A stretch of DNA of 64,000 bases from Gnetum montanum (Eukaryota; Streptophyta; Gnetopsida; Gnetales; Gnetaceae). Every line of letters begins with the position of its first letter. Within the stretch, counting starts at the first letter, position 1. Shown one piece after another: positions 11,505 to 23,996 of the stretch. Under the pieces are notes generated by a model. That model searched no databases. It was not told the DNA's origin and saw only the letters and a list, made by a program, of their open reading frames with translations. Position numbers and translations under genes: made by a program. Location of the stretch: NCBI GenBank assembly GCA_015680685.1, contig MNCI01011450.1:1-64000 (forward strand), in the 5' to 3' direction.

Positions 11505-13221
11505 TGATGTTGGTCATGACACATGTTGGATTGATTCTCATTCGACAATCCATGTTACCAATCCTTGCAGGGGGTGAAAAACCTAAGGAAGCTAGTGGGA
11601 AGTGAGTCATGCATCTATTCAGGTAACAAGATGCACTCACATTTGGAGGCAATTAGAACATGCATTTTAGTTTTAAGCAGTGATTTTTTTTTAGAATTGG
11701 AAAAGACATTTTATATTCCATGTTTTTCAAGAAATTTAATTTTTGTTTCAAGGCTTGTATCATTAGGATTTTCCTTTAATTTTTCAGACACTATATTTAG
11801 TTTATATTATAGATTTGAACTTATTGGAAATGGTACATTGACAGATGGTCTTTTCAAAATTAATTTACAAAATGAAACCTCTTATACTTCTATGCATGTT
11901 CATGCTAGCATTAAGAGATGTGTTATGAATGACAAATCCTCTATGTTTTGGCATCGTAGATTAGGACATATATCTATTGAAATAATAAAGAGATTAGTAA
12001 ATGATGGAGTACTTAGTACTCTGGATTTTACTAACTTTGACACTTGTGTGGATTACATAAAGGGAAAGCAGACCAATATGTCAAAGAAAGGTGCCAAGAG
12101 GACTTTAGACATATTAGAGATCATACATACAGACATTTGTAGTCCAGATATGGATGAATATGGTCAAAAGTATTTCATTACCTTTATTGATGATTACTCA
12201 CGATATATGTATCCCTACCTGCTTCATAATAGGAGTGAAGCTTTAGATGCCTTTAAGGTATTTAAAGTTGAAATAGAGAAACAAAGCGGTAAGTAAATAA
12301 AGATAGTGAGATTTGATAGAGGTGGTGAATAGTATGGTAGATATTTTGATGATGGACAAGCACCTAGTCCATTTGCTAAGTTTCTTCAAGAGCATGGGAT
12401 TGTTGCCTAGTACACTATGCCTAGTTCCCTAGACTAGCATGGTGTGGCAGAAAGAAGAAACTAAACATTATTGGACATGGTGTGGAGTATGCTTAGTGGC
12501 TCCAAGCTTCCTAATTCTTTGTGGACTAAAGCTCTAAAGATGGCAATATATATATTAAACCGAGTTCCAACCAAGGTTGTCTTAAAGATACCATTTGAAT
12601 TATGGAAAGATTGGAAATTGAGTTTACGACATATACACATTTGTGGATGCCCATCTAGAGTAAGAGTCTATAATCCATAAGAGAAGAAGCTAGACCTAAG
12701 GACCATAAGTGGGTATTTCATTGGATATGTTGAACAGTCTAAGGGATATAGATTTTATTGCCCATCACATACCACAAGGTTTGTGAAATCAAGGAATGCT
12801 AAATTTCTTGAGAATGACTTGATTAGTGGGAGAAGTAGATCTTAGAACATTGTTCCTGAGATAAAAAATGCAGACGCTCAACCCACTATTTCAAATGATA
12901 AACTAATTTTTCTACACAATACGCCTAGATCACAAATGCATACTAAACAACAATTAGTCATTGAAGTTCCACAAACTGCTAATCAAGAAGTAGTAAATCC
13001 TGCTGAATAACAGATATCAGAACCTATTGAATAGCCTATTAAACATCATGATCCTTAAGAGAATGATGAACCAACATTAAGAAGATCTACTAGAGTAAGG
13101 CAATCAGTGATTCCTAGTGACTATATGGTGTATCTACAAGAGTCTGACTACAACATAGGAGCTGAAAATGATCCCAAAAAATTTTCACAAGCCATGAGTT
13201 GTAAGGAATCTAACCTATGGT
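11505..13221 (+). pseudogene. C1 protease and integrase (broken)
   Basis: The protease active site at about 11527-11550 reads WIDSHSTIHVTN; the family has DSG, so the glycine is replaced and the enzyme is probably dead. The gag-pre-integrase segment FWHRRLGHIS lies near 11948. Integrase core signals are HTDICSP (near 12127) and FIDDYSRY (near 12185). The VAERRN block near 12445 follows a stop. The integrase C-terminus runs to RRSTRVRQS (near 13085), the usual bridge to RT. At least eight stops are present. T1 cuts the frame at 13221. Confidence 0.88.
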
Positions 13222-14742
13222 TGAAACACCATAAAATTTCAAGGCACTCTTGCTTCACCAGGGTCTTGGAACTAAGGCAAACATTTCCACAAGTGTAGCC
13301 TCATGATAGTTTGGCAGGAAACATAAGCACTGAGGTTAGACTGTTCAATTCGGCAAGTTTTCTACTGCCAGAGTTGATAGGCCTGATGGACTCTCCAACC
13401 TACCCACCTGGGTGTTTCACCCGGCTGACAGTCTACTCAGAAACCATGCTTGGAGTTTTCGATGGTGCTCAGGATGGACAAAATAGTTCGGCAAGTTTTC
13501 TAGTGGAGGAGTCTACTACGATATGCTGCGCAGCATAGCAAGCCTTCAAGAAATTAATCAAGTGTCCAAATACAAGTTTGAAAAGATGTTCACGTAAGGA
13601 AAAATCACAATTCAACCAACACAAGATGCTACGCAGTTTTCTCATCGCAGTTTTAACAAGAGTACAAATTACATTGGCTACTATACTATGCTATGCTACG
13701 TAGCGTAGCATGGCATAGCAAATATCCAAATCAACAAAGTGCTTCAAAAGCTAACCCCACATGCATCAAGGCTTTCAGCAACAGTTGTTGACTTCAGCAT
13801 AAGTTTCTTTTTTGAACCGGTGGCTACGTTGTGCTACGCTACATAGCATAGCACAGTGTAGCAAGCAGCTACACTACGCCAACGTGCTACGCTACGTAGG
13901 GTAGCATAGCGTAGCAAGCAGCTACACTACTTCAACATGCTGCATTCCTTGCTTGTGTTGTTAGCACACTAGATCCCAACATGAGTAGTTTCGACAACAT
14001 GGTTGTTGCATAGCAATTTCATGACCAGTCTTCCACATCTTTGAAGTAAGGGCACATCAGCATCTCATGGGTCTAGGACATGTGGCATCTAAGTCTTATT
14101 TCTTGCCTACTCCTTGTCCTCTAAATACCCATGCAAATGATGCTCAAAGGGTTGGCCTTTTTGCAAAAAGAACGAGCATTTTTGCATTGAAGACAACAGC
14201 TGGCAAATTTTTGTTGGCAAGCTTAGCAATTGTTGACAATCTTAAGTTGACATTTTTCTTTGGCATTTGGCATTAGCTTTTTGCATTGGCATTTTTTGTA
14301 CTCTTTGCTTTTAAGTCCTCATTCAAAGGCATAGTTGGCACATTTTGAGCATTCTGGTCATTCTTGAACTCTCTATGCGCCTCCAGCGCTGTGTAACTTG
14401 TTGCACACTTCAAACAAGGAAGAGAATAGAACCCAAAATTTTGTGGCGGTGCATTTCCTTACCCTAGCTTATTCTATTATTTCTTCATTGTTATCATTGT
14501 TTATCATTATTTTCTACATTACTGTGTTTATTAATCATTAGTTACACCTCACGTATTCCGCATTTAAACAACGTTCATGTAAGGTTAAGTTACACCGATT
14601 AAGTCCTTGTCTGATCGACTAGACCGTTCAGGGTGCCCTACTTCCATTGTATTCAGCATGACCCTTGCACGGATTCAGGGTTAAAACTATTCACCTGACA
14701 ACCTCTCGGTGTTTCTAGCCATCGACGTTTTCCGTCATTACA
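13222..14742 (+). repeat. T1 5' LTR (1521 bp)
   Basis: It starts TGAAACACCATAAAATTTC and ends GTCATTACA. The 3' LTR at 29835 matches the first ~240 bp and the last ~515 bp but lacks about 765 bp (roughly 13465-14230). That extra part holds the palindromic GTAGC cluster. A second copy of ttcggcaagttttcta (near 13350) occurs near 13487, at the start of the extra part. Confidence 0.9.
13519..13960. repeat. Palindromic GCTACG/CGTAGC cluster in T1 5' LTR
   Basis: Repeated words such as gctacgtagcgtagca (near 13695), gctacgctacatagcatagc (near 13838) and gctacgctacgtagggtagc (near 13885) form imperfect palindromes. The same word, TAGCGTAGCA with variants, recurs in 20265-24090 of the same element. 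It is absent from the 3' LTR. Confidence 0.85.
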
Positions 14743-15440
14743 GTTTTTGGCTTTAGAAGGAGGGCCTTTTAGTGCTTTATGGGTAGTCCTATGTGCTCTC
14801 TATACCCCATTACCTATTAGCGTAAACGTGATGCCCTTGTGATTATTTACACACCATGTGGTACAGGCTGGTCGCAATGACGATTCCTTTGGAACCTTGT
14901 AGGATAGAAAGGCTTCGATCGCCTTTTGATCTCTATTTTTCTAGTTTGCAAACTATTTTTAGCTTTACAAAAATTATTTCTTAAACCATCGTTGTTGCTA
15001 CCTCTAACCTTGAGGTTCCCTTTTCGATTTAGGGCACCACAGGTGCCAAGCAACCACCTAGCCCAGTGCTAAGACCACATCGATCTCTCGGGATCCAAAA
15101 CCAATCACCTGAGAGCTTGGCAGAGCATGTCGAGCTTTACAATTTTCTCTACACTAAGGTCCAAGAAAATCTGCCCTTAGACGCCCAAGAACTTGAAAAA
15201 AAAATGTAACTTTGAGTTCATTTACCACAATGGGAAGGAATTTTTTTCCACTCTTGGCGTTTCCATCCCTCACACAAATGTATCAATGGATCTTACACTA
15301 GCTAATGTAGACAAGTAGGCCTAGGGAGCAGCGAGACACGACATCTCACTACGATGAGTTGTTCCAATACGGTTAAGAGGAGCTAGATTCCTAGTCCGAG
15401 CGTGGAGGTCAAACTAACCTTGCCACCATCCCTCCCATCC
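14743..15440 (+). other. T1 leader, primer site unresolved
   Basis: After the LTR comes gtttttggctttagaaggag. A primer site usually starts TGG here; I cannot match this one confidently to a tRNA. The rest, to about 15440, has stops in all frames and is taken as 5' untranslated region leading into gag. Confidence 0.5.
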
Positions 15441-17459
15441 CATCTTTCTGGTTGAACCTGATCTTCACAACTGCTCCCTTCATGATTACATCTGCACCAT
15501 CACAAATTGCACCTTCATCGGAAATGGGTAGCCATGCCATGCCCTCGACGTATCAACACGCCTATTCCTCCATCTCATTTCTAGGCACTACCCCCCGTAA
15601 TCATTTTCCTAATCCATTCGTACATTGTACCATGCACCGATCATGGCTACCCTGCCCTATGTCCATACAATACCTACATTGTAGCTGCATGCAGCTCCTA
15701 CATCCACTCTGGCATCTACACCTATTTCTCCATCAGCGACGGGTCCTCCCCCAACCACATGGTGAACTCCATTCACATTCCCCCTGTTTTGCACCCTTTG
15801 CAAATGTCTCACTACGCTCACCACCAAACGTACCAGATCCCGCAAGCAGTACAGCCAAGCACGGGACCCTGGTCTGCCCCATCGATCACGCGAACCACCA
15901 ACCCTATAGCACCACCAGCAGCTGCTGCTCCAACAGTACCACTCATTGGGTGGTGGACAACACTAGTAGCACCCTTCGTAAGGGCTACCCTAATGATGTT
16001 GCCTATGAGCCAAGCCACTGTTCCTACCATGCCACCGATGAGAGCTATCCCTACAACTCCCCAACCATCTGCATTGCCCTTGAGTCTAGATCAAGCATTT
16101 CAACTTATCCAAACCCTAACAGAAGAGGTTTGATGCCTTCAGACTACCAATTTCGACATGGTACAAGTCATGGATTTCTACCATAACAATCCCATCAGTT
16201 CAACAATCCCCATGCTAACTTTACCCCCTGGGATGCCACTCCCCCACTTTACAAAATACAACGGGGAGGGTGATCCCAACACACATCTTGTTACATTTAG
16301 ATATGAGTCTCTTCTTTTGCAACAATGGCTGCACACAATCATCTACATCTTTGCTATGTATCTGATGGGCAAAGCCCTGGACTAGTACCACGCACTCCCA
16401 TGCTCTTCTATCTCAACCCTAGCAGAGCTACTGATCCATTTCATAACTCGTTTCAAGTATAACTTGAGAGCAGAAGTTATGCTAGATCAGTTAATGAGCG
16501 TGAAGAAAGATCCCTTGGAACCAGTCCAGAAATTCATACAACGGTGGAGTGCTACCCTTAATGAGATCTGTGAGCCTATCGTGGAGGCTCATCTGCTAGC
16601 CATCTTTAAGGGTGCAGTGAATGACTTCATTAAGTCCAAACTGTACTATCTCACTCCATGAACTCTTAATCAGGCTTTTTCCCAGACCAAGAGCATATAG
16701 GACATGACCAAGGCAAGTAAAGACCTAGCCTACGTTGCATACAAGAACACGTTTACAAAGGACGAGGATAAGGGCAAGGCTGCAATAGCCACAGTGGCCG
16801 CTGTGGCAAACAAAGCCAAGCCTAACAACAAAAACAACAAGAAGGTAGCCACTACGTCAACTAACCCTGCACCCACACCCAGCAACACTGCTCAAGCCTC
16901 CACCTCAACACCCGAAGCATCCACCCCGCCTAAGCCTAATTTCAAGTGAAAAGATTGATCTAAATACACTCCATTGCCTGTTAAGCCTTTAGAACTTATG
17001 AAGCAATTATTGGGGATAGGGTACATTCAACATAAGCAGATGTCAAAGGAGGCAGCCAAAAGGCGTCAATGGTACTATGAGCTTCTTAAGAACCCCTCCT
17101 TGGCTTTGCCCAATGAGCTGCCAGTTCCTAAGAACTTTAGGTTGGAACAGTTTTATGACTACCATCAACTTTGTGGTCATGACACAGATTACTTTTTGGC
17201 ATTAAAGGATGACATTCAAAGAATGATTGATCAAGGGAAGCTGGTCCTAGACGAAAGCAACCTAGTGCACCCTGAAAACCAATCTATGCATGTTTACACA
17301 GATCCACTTAACGCTAACAACTCCGATTATATCATCAATACTATCGGCGTGGACAGTAATCCTAAACCGCCTCAGCAGCTATTTGTGGTTCGTGTGCCTC
17401 AGCGTAGTGCACCTACACCACCAGTGGCTAAAAAACTCCGCAGCAACCCTTTGTCCTAA
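15441..17459 (+). pseudogene. T1 gag (broken)
   Basis: A Pro/Ala/Thr-rich N-terminal part (15759-16133) leads to the gag core, GMPLPHFTKYNGEGDP near 16229, through RAEVMLDQL (16464-16661). A Lys/Asn/Thr-rich basic linker follows at 16704-16949. The last part has FYDYHQLCGHDTDYFLALK (near 17150-17205), which corresponds to the C/H motif in Tat gag proteins that replaces a classic zinc knuckle. Stops at about 16383, 16659 and 16947 and several frame changes break it. Confidence 0.85.
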
Positions 17460-18660
17460 AGGTTCCTCCTCAGACATCTGCCCTTGCACTGCTTGTAAAC
17501 AAGACCGCAACACCACACACGCTAACATCGAAAGCACCATTCATCATCAGGGGGCCAAGCCATTCAATCGCTCCTGCTTTGCATAAGATGGCATCACAGC
17601 CTTCTCATTCAAAGAAATGAGAAGAGTGTTCAACATGTGAGGTGACAACGGAAGGTACTGCCCCAGGTCCTTCCAGGCCTACTCCCTCATCCTCTGCATC
17701 TACGTTCGCTTCATCACCAAAAGATAATGCTGCTACATGCTCACAGTCATCGCCACCTCGCTCGAAAGGGTCTGATTTCAAACCTGATGCTATTCCTCCT
17801 CGAGAAATTCATCTCCTGGGATGAATGGAAGAGGATAAAGACAACAAGCAATAGGAGAGTGGACAAGACCCATTGAGCGCTCTTACTCAGGTCAAGTAGG
17901 CTCTAAAACAAAAGAACACAATGTTGAGCCTGTATGACCTAATAATGACTTCTACCGCACACTATGAGGCTCTATTTTGCATGTTAATGGCAATACCTAT
18001 TGACAAGAACATGCTAGCAGAAGAGAAAGCAATCCATTCGGTTATGCTTCCTTCTACGCTTGTAGAATTGTAGCCATCCCAATTGACATTTCGTGACGAT
18101 TCCATTAGGGAAGACCTTGAGAAAGGTCAGGTGACTATAGCACCTCTATTCATCATGATTCAGGTTGATCAACATAAGATTCAAAGGGTACATGTTGATG
18201 ACAGGGCCGCTACAAATGTCATCACATTTCCTATTGTGGATAAATTGGGTTTGGTAGACTAGATCAAACCCAAGACAACGTCATGCTTGAAGTCATTCAA
18301 CGGGGCACAGGTTGTGGTGAAAGGCATTGTCCACATTGACTTTGTGGTAGGGGACCAGTTCCCCACAAATGNTCCACGGTGACGAGGTAGCAACACAAGC
18401 AATAAAAAATGTAGATATGGAGCAGGGTTCGAAGGTCATAACCTCTGAGCATGAGGTACCTGTCTCTGTCAACACTAATTATTTAGCGAAAGAGTTGGCC
18501 CAACCCACTGGCTCAGAAAACGAAAATGTGTGGGCTAAGTTGCCTTTCCAAGCAGAAGACAACGATGTAGATGAATGCCATGATAAAGCTCCTCAGCCTT
18601 ACATCTCGCCAAATCCACAATGGGTCAGAAAGTAGTTATGTATAGCATAGCAACTCCACT
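17460..18660 (+). pseudogene. T1 protease region (broken, with one N)
   Basis: A Ser/Pro-rich spacer (17642-17824) precedes an aspartic protease. Its active site reads VHVDDRAATNV near 18190-18222; Tat elements have DDGA, so glycine is replaced by arginine. The fold continues to VGDQFPTN (18347-18370). At 18372 there is an unresolved base N; the reading frame changes there and the expected LLGRPWIH-like end of the protease is missing. Coding resumes as HGDEVATQA and ends at a TAG at 18633-18635. Confidence 0.75.
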
Positions 18661-18769
18661 ACTCTCTACCCAGTTAACATCTGTTGTACATTTCTTCCCT
18701 ATTTCCTTTACATCCATTCATCTACGCTAGGTGCCTAGATAATTCCTTTTAAACTGTTCACATCTATTT

Positions 18770-19125
18770 ACATCAACTTATGGCCCGAAATGGCCTAAAA
18801 CTACATATGGCCTGAAATGGCCTAAAACTACATATGACTCGAAATGACCTTAAACTACATATAGCCTGCTACGGCCTAAAACTGGCAAAATTTACCAATT
18901 ACATTACATTGCAACCCATTATAGCCTAAAACTGGCACAGTCATCCGTTTACATCACGTTACGACCCGCTAAGGCCTAAAATTGGCAAAAATCCTCTATT
19001 TACATCGTCCCATGGCCCTAAATGGCCTAAAACTACCCACAACCCAAAATGGCCTAAAACTAAAACCAAAGAAAAAATTTCTTTTGTTTATCACCTGACC
19101 ATGGCCCGAAATGGCCTAAAACTAA
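18770..19125 (+). repeat. Tandem array 1 of T1 (GGCCTAAAACTA core)
   Basis: Units of about 27 bp (tatggcccgaaatggcctaa plus aactaca) at the start become longer, about 50 bp, in the middle and return to short units at the end. The core GGCCTAAAACT recurs at least eight times. It marks the left border of the antisense gene region. Confidence 0.85.
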
Positions 19126-20574
19126 GACCAAAAATGATAAAAGCTGATCACATAGGCAAAATGCAAGCTAAGATAAATCTTTTCATAATCCATTTTCCAT
19201 TCAAAGTTTCAATTAAATAGTGTTTGCCATATTCTAGAAAAAATAAAAAACAAGATCCCTTGCTATTATACATCTTCTTCCTCTGCATTATCTTCCTCTG
19301 CTTCATTGTTCCCACCCTCATAATGCCTTGCTTCTTCATCCAGAATTTGTATCACAAAAGATGAAGTAGTCAACTAAAGTCGCACTAAAAGCTAGAATGA
19401 AACAAACTATTGCACACCAAGAAGGTGACTAACCCGAGATGGCCCCACGTCCATCTTAGGGGGGATGCGAGCCAAACCTCCTCCTCTGTAATATTTGCCC
19501 AGTACCTATCGCCAAAGTCAGCATTTTCTGCAACTTTCTCCTTTTCAACAATCATCCATCTCGGCGGTCCTGGAGAAAAGGAGGCAGTGGCGGTCTCACA
19601 TGTGGGAAGATTCACTTCCTACTCAGGGGATTCATTGACCATCACTTGTTGCATGAACTTATTATAAGCCTCAGAAACATCAATGACATCTAGGAACACT
19701 TCATGAGTATACAACTTAATGGCAGTGTCCTGGTATTGTTTATGGCAGGTGGCACATTCTAATTTATACATATGCTTGTGGTTTTTCTGGGACTGCCCCC
19801 ACTTGTTAACTCGTGCACTATAATCTTTCCAATCCTAGTTCTTCTGGGCCAACAAGTCCATTTGCATTCACTGCTCAATTATTTTGCATGGGCCTTGTTG
19901 TTGCGCCGCATGGCTATCCAATATCTTGCATAATCAATGACGATCATGCGCCAACTGCCATCATTGGTATCATAGGCCAATAGAAACTCATTCCTAGAGC
20001 GGAGATCTCCAACCTCGACGGTCAGATTGGCTTTCTCCTTCTCAAGTTTCTAGATCCATTTCCACAGGTATTTGTTCACACGCCTACACTCCCATAGGGA
20101 GTGTGCCAAGTGCAACATGTGTTTGCTAGCCTCATCATATATGTGATGAGGCACCTCGGTCACTTTTGGTGGGAATGTAGGCATAGCGCTGACCTTGACT
20201 ACTTGTTTCAGGTCCCACTTGAGGCAAGAGGCTGTCGACTGCACATAAAAACACATTAGTCATAGTAGCGTAGCAAAGTTTAGCAACTTAAAGATCTAGC
20301 GTAGCAACCTAAAGAGTCTAGCATAACTACTTCACTTACCCACTTCTGGATTGATCTGCTTGAGATGGTAGATCATGTCGTTGACCACCCCCTGCATGAA
20401 TGTAAGATTATCAGGGGTCTCGGCCCATGGTCGTACGTAGATAGAAGAAGGGCCTGCAATATCAACCATGGTGTCTGCTACGTAACAAAAATGTGTTAGG
20501 TATAACCAAGAGGGCTACAATAAAGCTAACAAGAAATGCAAATGACAATGTAAAGGCTCCTACCCAGCAAATCC

Positions 20575-21070
20575 TTAGTGGTGATAGCAGGGGGGTCGCC
20601 CATTGACATACTGTCGAATATATGGTCAAACTCACTAGCATCTAGTTGTAGTTCCCCTCCTTCTTGCCAGCTTAACACCATGGCATCACCCTTTGCGTCT
20701 AACTGCTCCTCTAGCGCTGAATTACATTTAGCAAAGGGATCGTCAATAGAGGTCCCTTATCGGTTGACAAGGGCCTCTTCTTTATTCGTTGGGATCTTTC
20801 TCTTTGCGGTGCCAACATCCTCCTCATCCACAGGAGCATCCTCCTCATCAGCAGGGGAGTCCTCCTAGTCAGCAGAAATGTCGTCCTTATCAGTAGGAGC
20901 ATTTTCATTTTCAACGGAAGCCCCTTCCTTTATGGTAGAAGCTCCTTCTTTCTTGATCAGGGCCCTTCCCTCTGTGGCCGAGGCCCCCACACCTTTATTA
21001 GCCGCCCCTGTTTTGGGGGTTGTCACCTCTTCTCCTTCTTCCTATGGTAACATAACGTGTTCACATTAGG
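20575..21070 (-). other. Acidic repeat region of the antisense gene
   Basis: On the minus strand short repeats such as ADEEDAPVDEEDVG and APTDKDD alternate with basic KRK. The plus-strand frames over the same DNA are Ser/Ala-rich mirror images. The acidic repeats and the later EEDNAEEEDV end suggest a nuclear or histone-binding type tail, but this is inference. Confidence 0.55.
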
Positions 21071-22619
21071 CAAAAACAGATTAACTTAAGACAAATGCTA
21101 CATTGTGCTACACTACCTAGCATAGCACAGTGTAGCAAGCATTAACTAAACAAGCGAAGGAATAAATAAAAATAGAAAAGCATTTACCGATGGGAGGTTG
21201 TATTCTACGTAACTTAAATAGTAGTTTCTGGCCCCCTTCTTTGTCCATACGGGGAGGCTCCTCAACTGGACGAGACGTTTTTCACCATAACATAGTGGCC
21301 ACCATCTTCGTGATGAGATGCTTCCCCTATGATACACTACCCGTAGTAGTAGGGGGTGCCTCTCCTACGCTGTCCTGGCCATAGAAGTTATGGGCCACTT
21401 GATCCCTAGTCGTTATTGAAAATGACTCCCCAATAGCCTCTGAGGGATCCTGGGCTTAGGTGGTGCAGAAGACTTGGCAAATCCATGGTTTGGAAATCTA
21501 GTTACGATCTTGCATCACCCATACTCCATTCTCACGGACTACCAAGAATTCCACGAATTGCCACAAGCAAGATACAAAGAAGGCATGATGCACATTGAAA
21601 TGAGATTCAGGCTTCGTATGAAGCTTGACCATTTCAGCTTGTAGACCTTTGCAGAGATGCTTGGCCCAATTGTAATAGGCACCCTCTTCCATGACCTCCC
21701 TCATTACCCAAGCTTGCTCAATCCCAATGATCTTGCCTTGGGAAAGTAGCTTGGGGAAAGCATGGGCATGGAAGATGGGGTAAACCATTTTAGCCACCTT
21801 CAGCTTAGCCACTTCAATTGGGATCCCCTTTCACCATTTTGTTTCTCCTAGCCGCTCCTCTATGTCCCCTTGATGGTTCGCCTCCTTTTTGGTCTTTGAT
21901 CCCATGGGAAGACCACCAGTGGGGACACTGAAAAGGTCCGCGAATAGTTGGTCATTGATCTCAAGGACCACCAGCACACCATGCACACATGTGCAGAAGC
22001 GATCTTCCTTTTTAGAAAAGGAGTCGGCTAGGGCAAGCATCTTAGCAGTAGGGATGCTTGGGTTCATGGCCAAAAATAGTTCCATGAGCCCAACGCCCCG
22101 AAGCTTGTTAATGAGTGATTCCGAGGCCCTGCTACAGAGCCAATGTTGGGTCTCGTCCACCTCCCCGTACTTGAAGTAAATGTTAGCCTCGTTATGCCCG
22201 GAGGTGATCACCTTCACCTCCTGGGATTTCTTCACCACTATAGCAGTTTACAATAGAAAAAAGAAAAAACTTAAAAAAATAAGAAAAATAGTAGAAACAT
22301 AAAAACAACACTCGAACATGCAAACAACTCATGGTTTAGCATACTAGGCTTAAACGGTGACAAGAACGATGAGAGATCCACCGACACATCTTCAATGGTG
22401 ATGGGCTTAAAGGGTGCGCAATCCCCATCCAACCAACCGAAGGCCTTGCATTTATCGTAGAACTGGGAGTACCGAGTTGGATAGTTTTTGTACCCACCCC
22501 CACATTGGCCTATCACACCTGCGTGCATATTCTTAGTGTAAGAAAACTCCTACAGCGCCATCTTTGCCAAGGCCAATGCATCGATACTACCGTGAAGTCC
22601 ATTCTTGTTGTTAAAAAAC

Positions 22620-22703
22620 CTAGTAATAAAAATACACTGTTAACATTTTGGCCTAGTGTAGCATGCATTGCATAGCGTAGCAGAATATGTTTACAGAACT
22701 CAC
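22620..22703 (-). other. Candidate GT-AG intron of antisense gene (84 nt)
   Basis: On the minus strand the donor is GCGG/GTGAGTTC and the acceptor TTTTTATTACTAG/G. The segment is AT-rich, ends in a T-rich tract and contains the TAGCGTAGCA-type word. Flanking sequence codes EPFIVPAG before it and NNKNGLHGSIDALALAKMAL after it, with one small frame slip in a run of T. No transcript evidence is available here. Confidence 0.5.
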
Positions 22704-23986
22704 CCGCTGGCACAATAAACGGTTCTTGGTGAGTTCTGAAAATAAGTTCCCATGTGGAAAGCAATGAAAATGTGTTGTACAGATAGTAGCAATTATATTT
22801 GGGCATTTTCCAAATCCAAGCTAGACGCCTCAAGTTTTTTGGGCACTGACTGGATTCCTCAACCTACCTGCTCCCGATTGCTCTAACAGTCAAAAATTTC
22901 AGAATACCCCAGTTTGCCCTAGGCAATAGGATTTCTGTAATTATAGCCGCTACCTCCTCCTATAACTATGACCAAACTATCACACTAAAGTGTTAGAGGA
23001 GAAATTGCAGGAACTCCTGTGCACCTTCTCGGAACCAAACCGCCTGCTGTCCCACACGTGTGTGGGGCAGAGGAACATTGGCCATCAATTTTCTTAGGTA
23101 GCACAAGACCCCTACAATTTCTAAGATGATCAAAATCGGCCTTAGCATTACCCTGCACAACATAATGACAAATGTTAACAAGATGTTTGAGTGACATTCG
23201 TGTGTAGCGTAGCAAGATTAGCCATTAGCAGATAATGTAGCATAACTCTTTTCATGCATGTAACGTAGAAAAAGCATAATGGAAATAGCGTAGCAGGGTA
23301 ATAGAAAAATTAAATACACATTTTTTAAATAAGAAAGAATTTAATACGCTACAGCCATTTCAACAAATCCTTTGCCTAACAAAATGATTTGCATAGTGCT
23401 GTGATAGCCACGTGTTACGTTGTCAAATCACGTGCTTGGCTAAACCCTCCTGAGGATCGTACACTATGCCATTTGCATGCTAGGTTGCTAGAATCACCTA
23501 AACCTCTGTGGCAAGGTAGCCATAGCAATGGAGGTCTTGGCAATACTACATGCAACCTTAGCGTAGCATCCATACACCGTCGCGGCCGAATTGGCAAAAG
23601 CAATAGTGTAATGGCCAAAATAACAGCAAAAAAAGATGATAGAAAATGTAGATAGCAAAACAAAGACAGAAACAAAAAGAGAAAGTAGAGACAACAACAA
23701 CGGCATAGCAAATAAAGGTAGCATAACAACTTATTGGGTCGATGGAGTTTCCTCCTGTACCGTGACGTACACTTGTAATAGACACCCTAGGGTATCTTTT
23801 ACCTCATCCACCTTGGCGAGTGCTAGGTGTTTGCGTTCTCTCTTGGGTGCTATCATCTTGGTTGCAGATTCTTTCTTAGTTGCTACACTAAATCACCTTG
23901 CTCTTCATTAGTACAATCACTCTACACTTTGGATGCGGGCTCTGTGCACTTACAGTGAAAATGACGAGTTTATCGGGGGTAAATCC

Positions 23987-23996
23987 CTATTTATAG
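23987..23996 (-). promoter_or_regulatory. TATA box of the antisense gene
   Basis: The minus strand reads CTATAAATAG, a near-ideal plant TATA box, 131 bases before the ATG at 23856. Initiation would be expected near 23955-23965. The motif is palindromic enough to read on either strand, so only the gene behind it gives direction. Confidence 0.5.

Larger units (their letters stand above)
19270..23860 (-). pseudogene. Multi-exon antisense gene inside T1
   Basis: It reads opposite to the T1 polyprotein. A TATA box (23987-23996) precedes an ATG at 23854-23856 (MIAPKRERKHLALAKVDE, then a GAG/GTAAAA donor). Further exons are suggested at about 22860-23180 and 22704-22835, at 22330-22619, then the best-kept core at 21831-22237 (GLMELFLAMNPS, LFSVPTGGLP) and 21498-21812 (FHAHAFPKLLSQGKI). 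An acidic part follows at 20575-21070, a coiled-coil-like part at 19900-20256, and a Glu/Asp-rich end, stop TAA at about 19269-19271. GT-AG introns are plausible at 22620-22703 and 22238-22325. Stops remain. The core recalls the 'putative plant transposon protein' family; this is uncertain. Extra and antisense reading frames are known in Tat elements. Confidence 0.6.

Noticed and set aside
20578-21069. Plus-strand Ser/Ala-rich protein genes
   Set aside because: These frames mirror the acidic repeats of the minus-strand gene and have no motif; the minus strand explains them better.
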